This document shows, piece by piece, positions 51,087 through 60,474 of a stretch of DNA of 64,000 bases (within the stretch, counting starts at the first letter, position 1; every line of letters starts with the position of its first letter). A model generated the notes under the pieces. The model saw only the letters and a program-made list of their open reading frames with translations, was not told the DNA's origin and ran no database searches. The position numbers and the translations under genes are program-made. The stretch is from an uncultured bacterium (GTDB taxonomy: Bacteria; Elusimicrobiota; Elusimicrobia; Elusimicrobiales; Elusimicrobiaceae), in assembly GCA_949296525.1 (NCBI GenBank), contig CASFOP010000001.1:124001-188000 (forward strand). Reading direction: 5' to 3'.

Positions 51087-52205
51087 ATGAAAAACTGGAA
51101 ACAAAAAGAATTCGGGCAGTTTGTAAATTTAAGAAAAGATAAATACCAGCCAACACCAGGGCAAAGTATACCTTGTGTAGAGTTGGAGTGTATTACAAAA
51201 AACAGCGGAGAAATTACTCATACTATTTCTTCGGTAACTCTTTCTAGTATTAAAAACCATTTTTCTAAAGGAGATGTTTTATTTGGAAAATTACGTCCGT
51301 ATCTCCGTAAATACGCTCTGCCACAGTGTGATGGGGTTTGCTCCACAGAAATTTGGGTCTTACACCCTAAAGAAGGTTTTTGTTCTCCCGAGTTTCTCTT
51401 TTTGCTTATTCAAAGTAATAAGTTTATTTATACTGCTAATTTATCTTGCGGTTCAAGAATGCCTAGAGCCGATTGGAATTTAGTATCTTCTACCCCCTTC
51501 TTATTGCCAGAGTTGCCAGAACAACAAAAGATTGTGGAGGTGCTGGAAACGTGGGATAAGGCCATACAATTAACGCGGAAACTGATTGAACAAAAAGAAC
51601 TGCAAAAGAAATACCTTATGCAGCAGCTTCTTTCCGGCCGCACCCGCTTAAAAGGTTTTACTGGAAAATGGATACCTTGCAAACTAAAAGAAATATGTGC
51701 AATTCGTAAAGGGGAACAATTAAACGCTACCGAATTAAAAGACCAAGGTGAATATCCTTGTTTAAACGGTGGAATTGCTCCTTCTGGGTACACAGATAAT
51801 TGGAATACTGAAAAAAATACTATTTCTATTAGTGAGGGTGGAAATTCTTGTGGCTATGTAAATTGGAATCCTAAAAGATTTTGGGCCGGGGGGCATTGTT
51901 ATACATTATCAGACATAAAAGCAAACTCAGAGTTTCTTTACTTTCTATTAAAAAACAAAGAAAAACATATAATGAACCTACGTGTTGGGTCGGGACTTCC
52001 GAATATTCAAAGGAGTTCTTTAGAAAATTTATCTCTTTCTATCCCGGAAAGCAAGGAAGAACAAAGCCAAATAGGCCGTTTATTGATAGGGGTAGATATA
52101 GGTATTGAGTTCGCCCAAAAATATTTAGCAAAACTGGAAGAACAAAAAAAGGGCCTTATGCAGGTGCTTTTAACCGGCAAGGTGCGTTTGCAGGTGGGAA
52201 AATGA
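51087..52205 (+). CDS. hsdS: Type I restriction specificity subunit
   Basis: A 372-residue HsdS with two target-recognition domains. TRD1 (about 1-150) ends in LPELPEQQKIVEVLETWDKAI and the first conserved helix; TRD2 (about 195-330) starts at KEICAIRKGEQL and ends SKEEQSQIGRLLIGVD with the second helix. It sets the bipartite target. ATG 51087 is one nt after the previous stop; a longer frame exists but lacks support. AT-rich relative to hsdM and hsdR. Confidence 0.93.
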   Translation: MKNWKQKEFGQFVNLRKDKYQPTPGQSIPCVELECITKNSGEITHTISSVTLSSIKNHFSKGDVLFGKLRPYLRKYALPQCDGVCSTEIWVLHPKEGFCSPEFLFLLIQSNKFIYTANLSCGSRMPRADWNLVSSTPFLLPELPEQQKIVEVLETWDKAIQLTRKLIEQKELQKKYLMQQLLSGRTRLKGFTGKWIPCKLKEICAIRKGEQLNATELKDQGEYPCLNGGIAPSGYTDNWNTEKNTISISEGGNSCGYVNWNPKRFWAGGHCYTLSDIKANSEFLYFLLKNKEKHIMNLRVGSGLPNIQRSSLENLSLSIPESKEEQSQIGRLLIGVDIGIEFAQKYLAKLEEQKKGLMQVLLTGKVRLQVGK

Positions 52206-53143
52206 TTACAGATGTTTATACAGCCCAACAGAAAAATAGGCTTTTAATAGCCTATCAAAATACGAAAAATCAAAATGTCTTTTTACAAGTATTACAGGCT
52301 ACCTATGCCCCTCAGCTGGCAGGTGTTTTAATTTGTGACGCTTCTAATGATATTCATAAGGTAATATCAAATTGTTTCGAATTTAAAAAATTTAAGAAAT
52401 CCGCTATGGAAATAGGGGTTAAGAAAAGACATATTTGGAAACCTTTATTGGCGAACTTGGAAAAGGAATTGGACTTTACTACCGCTTCTTTATGCAGAGC
52501 TAAAAGAGATTTGGGAATATTAATTCAAAAGTTACAAGATATCCTACTATATGTAGAGCCTGATAAAAATGGTTTAAAAACATATAGCCATAAAATAAGG
52601 GAACTACTTATTTTGGCTTGTACAGAACTGGAATGTACGTTTAAGTCTTATTCCTTAGGTAAGAACCAAAGAATGAGTGACTATGTAAAAATTCTTGAAG
52701 CAGTAGATTTAGCCAAACATAAACTTTCGTTAGTGGGTTATGCCAATCCTTATAAATGTTGTCCTTTTGAAAACTGGAATGCGGATGAACCCAGCAAGTC
52801 TATTCCTTGGTATGACGCCTATAACCAAGTAAAACATAACAAAGATTCTGCTTTTCATCTGGCCACTTTAGAAAACTGTATAAATGCTATTGCTGCTAAT
52901 ATAGTAATGTTTGCTATTCGTTTTTCACCCACTATGTTATATAACGAAAATGATGTCTGTTCTAACCTTGTTAGAAGTTCTTTAGATTTCAGAATAGAAA
53001 ATACAACTGATATATATATCCCAGTATTTGAAGGTAGCCGATCCTATTCTGGTGCTTTTTTCAAGTCCTGCCCATTTCCGAATGGGCAATGCATCGACAA
53101 TATATATGATCAGCAAAAATTAGTTCCTTTTATAGAGAGATGA
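52202..53143 (+). CDS. Unknown protein with HEPN-like motif between hsdS and hsdR
   Basis: A 313-residue AT-rich gene overlapping hsdS by four nt and hsdR by four nt, so firmly part of the operon. Mostly helical; residues 203-212 read WYDAYNQVKH followed by ATLENCINAIAANIVM, similar to the W..YN.xKH pattern of some HEPN-fold proteins, where a polar residue and His form an RNase site. The canonical R-x4-6-H is not evident (N208 and K211 precede H212), so the assignment is tentative. Restriction-linked HEPN or anticodon nucleases such as PrrC give a precedent for the context. Confidence 0.5.
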   Translation: MITDVYTAQQKNRLLIAYQNTKNQNVFLQVLQATYAPQLAGVLICDASNDIHKVISNCFEFKKFKKSAMEIGVKKRHIWKPLLANLEKELDFTTASLCRAKRDLGILIQKLQDILLYVEPDKNGLKTYSHKIRELLILACTELECTFKSYSLGKNQRMSDYVKILEAVDLAKHKLSLVGYANPYKCCPFENWNADEPSKSIPWYDAYNQVKHNKDSAFHLATLENCINAIAANIVMFAIRFSPTMLYNENDVCSNLVRSSLDFRIENTTDIYIPVFEGSRSYSGAFFKSCPFPNGQCIDNIYDQQKLVPFIER

Positions 53144-56100
53144 TTGCTATGACAGAACTTTACCAACTGCCCGATTTAGATGAGGCCAACTCCAGCCAAA
53201 TTCCCGCCCTTATTCAACTGGTAAATATGGGCTATACCTACTTATCCCGCCAGCAAGTGCGCGAATTGCGCCAGAACGACAACCGCCATTATATCCTAAC
53301 CGATATTGCCTTCCAGGCGTTGCGGAAAATAAACTCGCCCGAAGTGTCCGACCAGAGCATTTACGAAGCCTTGGCAGATTTGGAAAAGCCCCGCTTGGAT
53401 AACGGCGTGGTGAAAGCGTCCGAATATGTTTATTCCACCCTTATGGCCGGGCAGAGCGTGCAGGAGTTTATCAACGGTAAAAAACAATCCCCGCAGATGC
53501 GCTTTATTGATTTTGATGACATCACCAAAAACCAGTTCCACGTAACGGCTGAATTTGAAATTAGCGAAACAGCCAACCGTCGCCCCGATATTGTGCTGTT
53601 TGTAAACGGTATCCCTTTGGCGGTAATTGAAAACAAGAAGCCGTCCGTATCCGTTAAAGACGCTATCGTGCAAATGCTGCGCAATCAGCAAGGCACGCAG
53701 ATACCCAAGTTCTTCCTATACCCGCAAATTTTAGTGGCTACCAACCGGGAAGAGTTCAAATACGGCACTATGCTCACGCCGGCGGCATTTTATTCCGAAT
53801 GGAAAGTGCGCGGAGAAGATGACTTTGTGGCAAAAATCCACCAGCAGGCCTTGGCGTATCAAAATGCACCTGTGGCCGCAAATGTGTTGCAAACTATCGG
53901 GCAGGACCTGTTGCGCTCGGCGTACCATCAGCACGATATTGCTTTCAATGCCCAAAGTTTGGGAATTTTTTGCCTGCTTCACCCGGCACACCTATTGGAT
54001 TTAATCCGCGACTTTGTAGTGTATGACAATAATGTTAAAAAAATAGCCCGTTACCAGCAATATTACGCCATTAAGCGCACGTTGGAACGCGTAAAACCCT
54101 TGGAAAATGGCAAGCGCCACGGCGGGCTTATTTGGCATACGCAGGGATCTGGCAAAAGTTTAACAATGGTAATGTTGGTAAAGAACCTGATAGAACTGGT
54201 GGGCAACCCGCGTGTAATTGTAGTAACCGACCGCACCCAGTTGGACGACCAAATCCGCGATACCTTTGCGGCTTGTAATATCAAAAAAGAAGTAGTGCAG
54301 GCAAAATCCGCCGAACACCTAAGAGAATTGATAGAGCAAAAAAGTGCCGGCGTGGTGACCACGCTTATTCATAAATTTGCGGAAATGAAGAAACCCCTGT
54401 ATGTGGACCCCGACCCCAATATTTTTGTGCTTGTGGATGAGGCCCATCGCACACAAGGGGGCATTGGACGGGAAAAAATGCTTCAAATGCTGCCAAATGC
54501 CTGTGTTTTGGGCTTTACGGGTACGCCACTGCTTAAAAAGGATAAAGCCACGTCTATTGAGCAATTTGGTGGGTTAATAGACGCTTATACCATTTCGGAA
54601 GCGCAGGAAGACGGGGCTATTTTGCCGCTGATTTATCAGGGGCGTTTTGTCCAGCAAGACGCCAACAGCGCGATGGATAAGTTCTTTGACCAGATAGCCG
54701 ATGATTTGAGCAAGGAACAAAAAGCGGAACTTTCCAAAAAATTCCTTAATTCTAAGTTAATAGAAGAAACCACTCAGCGGGTGGATATGATTGCCCTGGA
54801 TATACATGAGCATTTTAAGGAAAACTTCCAGGGAACGGGCTTAAAGGCGCAAGCGGTGTTACCGTCTAAATATGCGGCAATTTGTTTTAAAAAAGCCCTG
54901 GATTTATTAGGTGGGATCAACAGTGCGGTTATTATTTCCGATTCGTCCAGTTCAGAAGAGGAAGCCGATGACCAACTGCCTGAGCATAAAAAAGAAATTA
55001 ACCGCTTTTTAGCAGAGCAGAAACGCCAGCAAGGCTCGCTGGATAATTACGAAAGACAGCAAATCCGCTCCTTTAAGGATGACCCGGACGGATGTGAAAT
55101 ATTGATTGTAGTGGATAAACTGCTAACCGGGTTTGATGCCCCCGTAAATACCGCCTTGTATTTAGCCAAACAGTTAAAAGACCATAATTTACTGCAAGCT
55201 ATTGCCCGTGTGAACCGTGTGTATGAAGGTAAACCCGGCAAACAGATGAAAGTGAATGGCTTCATTTTTGACTATTCTAAAAATGCTAAAAACCTGAAAA
55301 ATGCTTTGGAACTCTTCTCTAACTTTGATGCAAAGGATATTGAAAAGGCACTGTTGAATACTAGCGAAAAAATAGCTGATTTGGATAAAATCCACCAGAC
55401 TTTACTAGACACTTTTAGAACAGTACCCAATAAAGAGAGCTATGAAGACTATATTGTTTTCTTGAAAGAAGACGAGGAACGACGCAAAAAGTTCTATGCT
55501 GATGTAAGTAAAATGATTCAGGAACTGAATGTATGTCGCAGTTTGCCCGATTTTTATGAAAAAATTCCGCAAGCGAAATTGGACCTTTTATCCAAAGACT
55601 TAAAACGGTTTATAGAAATTAAAAAAATAGCCCAAACCGTGATGGCGGAACGGGTGGACTTTTCCAAATACGAAGATCAGATACGTAAGATATTGGATAA
55701 ATACGTTACTGCAGAAGGGGTGGAAGTCCTTTCTAAACCTATTAATTTGAGCGATGTATTGGAATTTAACCGCTTTGTGGAAGATGCCCAAAATGGCCTT
55801 TCGGACCGTTCCAAGGCAGAGGCTATTGCAGCACAAACGCAAAAAACAATCCACGAGCGTTGGGACCAAGACCCTATTTTTTACAAAAAATTCAGCGATC
55901 AAGTAAAAGCGCTCATAGAAACCTTAAAAACCGCTAAAAAAGAAGATTTGAACGCGCTGTTAGACAAAACCAAGCGCCTGCAAGAGGAAGTAGAAAATTA
56001 CGAAGATAATGACATTCCAACTGCTATACGGGCTACAAAAGCCTTGCATCCGTATTACCGGTTAGTACGCCAAGATCTGAAAGAAAAGGCTTCCCCGGAA

Positions 56101-56316
56101 CAAATGTTGCAGATTGTTCAATATATCGGAGAAGTTCTGCAAAAAGAAAGAATTGTGGACTGGAAGACGAGCATTGAAGTAAAAAGAGCCGTGAGAGACC
56201 AACTGGAAGACTTCCTGTTTGATGTGGTGAAAAAAGAGATGGAAATCCCTCTTTCAGTGGAATTTATTGAAAATTTTATTAATAATGTGTGGAATTTGGC
56301 TACTAAAAATGACTAA
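53140..56316 (+). CDS. hsdR: Type I restriction endonuclease subunit
   Basis: A 1058-residue motor-nuclease. The PD-(D/E)xK site is RRPDIVLF ... AVIENKKPS (about residues 145-163); Walker A HTQGSGKS at about 334; DEAH box VDEAHRTQGG at about 432; motif III GFTGTP and motif VI QAIARVNR of SF2 translocases. The C-terminal helical part binds HsdM. Start at ATG 53140 (overlapping the previous stop) or 53149. It completes an HsdR-HsdM-HsdS set. Confidence 0.95.
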   Translation: MIAMTELYQLPDLDEANSSQIPALIQLVNMGYTYLSRQQVRELRQNDNRHYILTDIAFQALRKINSPEVSDQSIYEALADLEKPRLDNGVVKASEYVYSTLMAGQSVQEFINGKKQSPQMRFIDFDDITKNQFHVTAEFEISETANRRPDIVLFVNGIPLAVIENKKPSVSVKDAIVQMLRNQQGTQIPKFFLYPQILVATNREEFKYGTMLTPAAFYSEWKVRGEDDFVAKIHQQALAYQNAPVAANVLQTIGQDLLRSAYHQHDIAFNAQSLGIFCLLHPAHLLDLIRDFVVYDNNVKKIARYQQYYAIKRTLERVKPLENGKRHGGLIWHTQGSGKSLTMVMLVKNLIELVGNPRVIVVTDRTQLDDQIRDTFAACNIKKEVVQAKSAEHLRELIEQKSAGVVTTLIHKFAEMKKPLYVDPDPNIFVLVDEAHRTQGGIGREKMLQMLPNACVLGFTGTPLLKKDKATSIEQFGGLIDAYTISEAQEDGAILPLIYQGRFVQQDANSAMDKFFDQIADDLSKEQKAELSKKFLNSKLIEETTQRVDMIALDIHEHFKENFQGTGLKAQAVLPSKYAAICFKKALDLLGGINSAVIISDSSSSEEEADDQLPEHKKEINRFLAEQKRQQGSLDNYERQQIRSFKDDPDGCEILIVVDKLLTGFDAPVNTALYLAKQLKDHNLLQAIARVNRVYEGKPGKQMKVNGFIFDYSKNAKNLKNALELFSNFDAKDIEKALLNTSEKIADLDKIHQTLLDTFRTVPNKESYEDYIVFLKEDEERRKKFYADVSKMIQELNVCRSLPDFYEKIPQAKLDLLSKDLKRFIEIKKIAQTVMAERVDFSKYEDQIRKILDKYVTAEGVEVLSKPINLSDVLEFNRFVEDAQNGLSDRSKAEAIAAQTQKTIHERWDQDPIFYKKFSDQVKALIETLKTAKKEDLNALLDKTKRLQEEVENYEDNDIPTAIRATKALHPYYRLVRQDLKEKASPEQMLQIVQYIGEVLQKERIVDWKTSIEVKRAVRDQLEDFLFDVVKKEMEIPLSVEFIENFINNVWNLATKND

Positions 56317-56998
56317 AACCTTACCTTTGGGAAAAGAAAATTTGATATACGAAGAAATAGAAGAACTCCGCAAGAGTTTTTCTGTTACCGTATTCCCTTC
56401 TGGCAAGGTCATTTTTAAGACGCCAAATAAAGCATCCCCAGATGAACGCAAAACATTTTTGTTAAAAAAGAAGGAGTGGATTAAAAAACAGCAAGCCTAT
56501 TTTAGCCAATTCCACGCTAAACAGCAAAGTTATACTTCCAGGAGTGATATCTTGTATTTGGGCAGGCACTATCAGTTAATTGTTGCACGTAAAACACCGG
56601 AACGGGTGGCTTTTGCCGCGAATAAAATTGTTGTTTATTCCGTCAAACCGGTTCAAGGGCTGCTGGAACGATTCTTATATAAGCGGGCAGAAGTGGTATT
56701 TAAGGAACGTTTGAATTTTTGCTTAAAATTCTTTCCGGAGTTGGGTTCCTTACAAGTACGTTTTAGTATTCGGAAAATGGCAAAGCGTTGGGGCAGTTTC
56801 CAAAAAAATGGACTTATTTTTCTAAACCCGGAGTTAATTAAGGCCCCTAAAAGATGTATTGATTATGTCATTTTTCACGAACTTTGCCATCATCGATACA
56901 AATGCCATAATAAAGACTTTTTTGAGTTATTGGCTCAAAAATGTCCTAATTACCAAGCCCTTAAGACCGAATTGGAATTGAAGGTCTTAGGAGTATAA
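56309..56998 (+). CDS. YgjP-type metallopeptidase-like protein (DUF45)
   Basis: A 229-residue protein with the zinc motif HELCHHRYKCHNKDFF (HExxH plus a later His) preceded by WGSFQKNGLIFLNPEL and VIFHE, as in YgjP/DUF45. Such genes often sit next to hsdR; their role is not known. It starts 8 nt before the hsdR stop (ATG 56309), so it is the last gene of the operon. Confidence 0.88.
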   Translation: MTKTLPLGKENLIYEEIEELRKSFSVTVFPSGKVIFKTPNKASPDERKTFLLKKKEWIKKQQAYFSQFHAKQQSYTSRSDILYLGRHYQLIVARKTPERVAFAANKIVVYSVKPVQGLLERFLYKRAEVVFKERLNFCLKFFPELGSLQVRFSIRKMAKRWGSFQKNGLIFLNPELIKAPKRCIDYVIFHELCHHRYKCHNKDFFELLAQKCPNYQALKTELELKVLGV

Positions 56999-57044
56999 AT
57001 GTTTTATAAAAATTTATTGAACAGGCTATCTGTATTAAAACTCT

Positions 57045-57068
57045 GAGGGGACTAGATCCCTCATTTTG
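57045..57068 (+). terminator. Weak terminator after the hsd operon
   Basis: GAGGG / CCCTC stem with an eight-base loop followed by ATTTTG. Confidence 0.45.
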
Positions 57069-57276
57069 TAACTTTGTAGCACCCCATATCCTAAATTTGT
57101 GAAGACCATGGATTTTTATACGACTAATATTTTCTTACAATCAGACTTTTAATATTTCCCCATTTATTATTTCCTGATTATAATGCCTTCTTTATATTAA
57201 TAGTTTTTAATAGATTAATACTCCATAAACAATAAAAGTGATAGAATAAAATTAACTAATTATAAGGGGTTACCAA

Positions 57277-59031
57277 ATGGCAAATATACAAGAAGAAATA
57301 AAAATTTTAAGAAAATTACATAAAAAATTAGAAGAAGTGTCTGACAATACTTTACTTCCCTTACTCGCATATAAATATATTTACATTCAAGATCCAGAAG
57401 ACCTCAGATATAGTGATTTTAAAAAAATAATAGTCGATGGACCTAACGATGGAGGAATTGATGCAATCTTCAATCATCCAGAAGACGATCGATTAATACT
57501 TCTTCAATCAAAAAATTATTCCCAGGATATTTCCGCCAAAGACACGATTCTCAATGCTTTTCGCAAAATAAACGCTACTTTAAAAGACTTGAAAAATCTT
57601 CAAACCGCTAACTATAATAAAAAGTTAAGAAGTGCTTGGAGCAATCTCTATGATGAAGACAAGTCCATAGAAGTCGTATTTTTGACCTCAGCCAACATAA
57701 CAAAAGAGCTCATAACTACAATCAAAAACAAACTAGACCAAGAAGAAATGCCGTTCCAAGCGACCATTTACACTAAAGATGATCTAGAATTCTTTATTGA
57801 TAATTCGGAAAATTCTTCTCCTTGGGTGCAATCGGCAACGTTGGATATAGACAAAAATAATAAATGTTTATGTCCCGATAATGATAATGGGGTAATTGTA
57901 AATATAACTGCTACTAGTCTGAAACGAATCTATGATATTTACAACATCAAACTTTTCCAGCAAAATTTTAGATATTTTATTAAAGATAAAAAAGTGGATC
58001 CTAAAATTGTAGAAAGCATACAAAAAAACAGCAATCTTTTTTGGTTTTTAAATAATGGGATTATTATTGCCTGTAAAGATTTTCGTTTAGACGGAGACAA
58101 ACTCCGGCTGGAAGATTTTTCTATTATCAATGGATGCCAGACCACGTCTCTTATCGGAGAACATAACTTTTCTAACGACTTTTATTTAACCTGCAAAGTA
58201 GTAAAAGCCCCCTCCCCAGAAGAGCAAGATGCGTTCGTCAGCAAAATAGCAGAAGCCTCTAATAGGCAAAAAGCTATCAAACCTAGGGATTTAAAATCGA
58301 CAGATAAAGCCATGCGAAAGCTGCAAATGGATTTAAAAAAAGAGATACCAGCCCCTTCTATATTTTTAGAAATTCGCCGAGGAGAAAAAGCTCCTCGCAA
58401 TGCTGAAAAACTAAAAAACGACCTCTATGGGCAGCTTGTTTTGTCTTTTATGTTACAACAACCTGCTAAAGCACGGAATAGTAGCCGCACTATGTTTGAT
58501 TCTCCCAGCCTTTATAGTGCCATATTTAAGAGAAAAAACTTTGACAAAGAAACCATTGTAGATTTATGGGACTTATATAAAAGTTTTATGGACTACAAAG
58601 ATAAAAAACTTAAGGATGGTAATTTCTCTATCGAAGAATCCGAAACAATGATTGAATATATCCATTTCTTTATTTTTTCCATAGCGGGCTTAATTGTAAA
58701 AGTAAAGAGAGACCTGTTTGACATCACTGCAAAAGATTGTTTTTCCTCTCCAGAAGGAGAAAAGAAATTACAAGAAGATAATATACAAGGCCGTTTTTTA
58801 AATAAAGAAATAATGGACTATGAAACTATTTTATTTGGTTTCTTTGATTGTATTTTGGAAGACCTGACTAATATTTTCAAAGACCATAAGAATACTATCG
58901 GTACGGAAGCAAATTTCACAAAAGTTACAGAGCATTACCCTAAATTAGTGCTTCCGTTTATAAAGGATCGTTTCTTTATAAATGATTACCAAAAGAAATT
59001 AAGGAAAGACTTCTTAAACTTATTCAAATAG
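57277..59031 (+). CDS. AIPR-family (abortive phage infection) protein
   Basis: A 584-residue AT-rich gene. The central AIPR signature is present: NLFWFLNNGIIIACKDF and INGCQTTSLIGE, then EASNRQKAI. The N-terminal region shows a nuclease-like pattern, NDGGIDAIF (Asp at 62) and LLQSKNY (Gln 77, Lys 79), like Mrr-type PD-(D/E)xK domains. AIPR proteins are linked to phage resistance by abortive infection. AAGGGG before the ATG; separate from the hsd operon by 278 nt that show no other gene. Confidence 0.85.
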   Translation: MANIQEEIKILRKLHKKLEEVSDNTLLPLLAYKYIYIQDPEDLRYSDFKKIIVDGPNDGGIDAIFNHPEDDRLILLQSKNYSQDISAKDTILNAFRKINATLKDLKNLQTANYNKKLRSAWSNLYDEDKSIEVVFLTSANITKELITTIKNKLDQEEMPFQATIYTKDDLEFFIDNSENSSPWVQSATLDIDKNNKCLCPDNDNGVIVNITATSLKRIYDIYNIKLFQQNFRYFIKDKKVDPKIVESIQKNSNLFWFLNNGIIIACKDFRLDGDKLRLEDFSIINGCQTTSLIGEHNFSNDFYLTCKVVKAPSPEEQDAFVSKIAEASNRQKAIKPRDLKSTDKAMRKLQMDLKKEIPAPSIFLEIRRGEKAPRNAEKLKNDLYGQLVLSFMLQQPAKARNSSRTMFDSPSLYSAIFKRKNFDKETIVDLWDLYKSFMDYKDKKLKDGNFSIEESETMIEYIHFFIFSIAGLIVKVKRDLFDITAKDCFSSPEGEKKLQEDNIQGRFLNKEIMDYETILFGFFDCILEDLTNIFKDHKNTIGTEANFTKVTEHYPKLVLPFIKDRFFINDYQKKLRKDFLNLFK

Positions 59032-59321
59032 TTGCTATACATCTTACACTATTCTCTTACTTATTCTTACATAACATAGGGCGCCTGGGGTTAGATACCT
59101 CAAGCGTCCTAAATATTATAAACAGCCATAAACACTAAAAGTTGTAGCGGACTGGAAAAAATACAATTTTTAGGCCCAATTTAAGACCTCAAGACGCCTT
59201 ACAAAAAGTTATAAGAAGGGCCTTTTTGACCGTTTTTAAGGGTTCGTTCTCGTCGGGAAAGCAAAATATGCCAATAAATGACATTGGTGGAGAAAAAGTT
59301 GTAAAAATATTCTAAAAGCGA
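59032..59321. other. Right-end non-coding region of the island
   Basis: No gene seen. A G:U-tolerant hairpin (about 59080-59111) follows the AIPR gene. CTAAAAGTTGTAGC (59135-59148) and AAAAAGTTGTA (59293-59303) repeat the left arm motif in inverse. Reading leftward across attR, an open frame here would extend the recombinase in the circular form. Confidence 0.55.
59293..59303. repeat. Right recombinase-arm candidate
   Basis: AAAAAGTTGTA, inverse of TACAACTTTT at 42875-42884; 18 nt from the attR core, versus 11 nt for the left arm. Confidence 0.6.
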
Positions 59322-59327
59322 ACCCCA
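59322..59327 (+). repeat. attR core ACCCCA
   Basis: Direct repeat of the tRNA-His end; followed by TTTATTTT and a terminator hairpin. Confidence 0.65.
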
Positions 59328-59333
59328 TTTATT

Positions 59334-59362
59334 TTCCCGCCGAACCTTCGGCGGGAATTTTT
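59334..59362 (+). terminator. Orphan terminator, probably the original one of tRNA-His
   Basis: TTCCCGCCGAA / TTCGGCGGGAA perfect 11-bp arms and T5. It lies 7 nt after the attR core, matching the spacing behind tRNA-Val and tRNA-Ala. Confidence 0.75.
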
Positions 59363-59390
59363 AATTGTATTTTAGCGCATTTCTCCCCGT

Positions 59391-59409
59391 TCCCCGTCGG
59401 GGATTTTTT
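59391..59409 (+). terminator. Second plus-strand terminator
   Basis: TCCCC / GGGGA with a three-base loop and T6. Confidence 0.65.
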
Positions 59410-59481
59410 GTTTGAGAGGAAAAGAGACTCGGCATATACTGATAATGCTTTATTTTCTGCATTAATATAATCCGAAAACCC

Positions 59482-60474
59482 TCATTCCTTATGGAATAAA
59501 GGCTCTGTCCTTAAATAGCTTTTTACCGCATCCATACGCTGCTTTAACGAACCTCTTAATCGGATAAAGGGGATTTGCCGTTTTTCTAAATCAGCAATAA
59601 TCTGCCGGTGGAACACGCCTCTTTTCTGCTCTCCGCTTCTATCCCAAGTATCATCATAAGGAATATCATCTTCACACAGAAAAAACAAATCATAGCGGCT
59701 TTGGCACTGACGGGCCAGCTGGCTCATCTCCGGCAAGGCCTTGCCGTGATAATCCAGAGAAAACATATAAGTAGTAATCGCGTTCGTATCCACAAAAAAA
59801 TATTTGTTCGCCTCCATAATAAGAGAGTCTTCCCGTTCCATATGCGTTTTGGCGATAGTGATGAATTCCTCCAACCCAATCCGCCGGTTTACTTGGTGTT
59901 CAGTCCAATATTCCCTTCCGTACTCCGGCATCCATACCGTATTTAAATCTTTAGCCAATGCAGATGCCAGCGTGGTTTTACCGGTAGAAGGGGCTCCCAT
60001 AAACACGATTTTTTGGATTAAGTCTCTATACACCACTTCCGAAATAAACTGCCGGTTTCCAAAAAGGTTTTCTCTGATTTTAGTGGCTGCTATCGGGACT
60101 GTTTCACGGTTTTCATCCACCCGCCTGTCTACGGCATTTAATGCACGGCTGATATGGCCGCCGTAATATTCACTGCAATAAAAATGTGTTATTGGCTGTC
60201 CGTTGAGTAATTTCTTAATAAATTCTTCTTCCGCCTTTTCATATTCCGCCAAAGGCATATTTTCTGATGGAGAATTACGCGCTTCAATTACTTTTACCTT
60301 CGGATAAAGTGTTTTTATCCATCCGGCACGCACAGATAGCGGAATGGAAATCAGCGGCGTGTCATAAATAATCACAAAGAGCTCATCCATTTCTTTTAAT
60401 GCCGTTTCAATCACATATTGATGCCCTTTGTGAAGAGGCGCATATTTGCCTAAAGTAAGCCCTATTTTATTCAT
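59482..60474 (-). CDS. nadR: NadR-type NMN adenylyltransferase / nicotinamide riboside kinase
   Basis: A 330-residue bifunctional NAD-salvage enzyme. N-terminal nucleotidyltransferase: TLGKYAPLHKGHQ with the HxGH motif; C-terminal kinase: GAPSTGKTTLAS Walker A and MPEYGREYW. No N-terminal HTH repressor domain, unlike enterobacterial NadR. ATG 60474 overlaps the pnuC stop by four nt. Confidence 0.93.
   Translation of the reverse strand: MNKIGLTLGKYAPLHKGHQYVIETALKEMDELFVIIYDTPLISIPLSVRAGWIKTLYPKVKVIEARNSPSENMPLAEYEKAEEEFIKKLLNGQPITHFYCSEYYGGHISRALNAVDRRVDENRETVPIAATKIRENLFGNRQFISEVVYRDLIQKIVFMGAPSTGKTTLASALAKDLNTVWMPEYGREYWTEHQVNRRIGLEEFITIAKTHMEREDSLIMEANKYFFVDTNAITTYMFSLDYHGKALPEMSQLARQCQSRYDLFFLCEDDIPYDDTWDRSGEQKRGVFHRQIIADLEKRQIPFIRLRGSLKQRMDAVKSYLRTEPLFHKE

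Larger units (their letters stand above)
42864..59327. mobile_element. Serine-recombinase island with type I restriction and other defence genes
   Basis: About 16.5 kb between the ACCCCA repeats. Evidence: integrase gene at the tRNA-abutting end; direct repeat of the tRNA end; at the right end the sequence CCATTT plus a hairpin terminator, the same layout as behind tRNA-Val and tRNA-Ala, with no tRNA before it; rejoined ends give inverted arms AAAAGTTGTA and TACAACTTTT, 35 bp apart, around the core; gene content is accessory and mostly AT-richer than the flanks. No relaxase, conjugation or phage structural genes are recognisable. Confidence 0.8.

Noticed and set aside
42873..59148. 14-bp inverted repeats read as transposon ends
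   Set aside because: No transposase is present, and the right copy lies 180 bp inside the border; recombinase binding arms explain them better.
42864..59327. Prophage
   Set aside because: No capsid, tail, terminase or lysis genes are seen; only an integrase, regulators, a possible Rep and defence genes.
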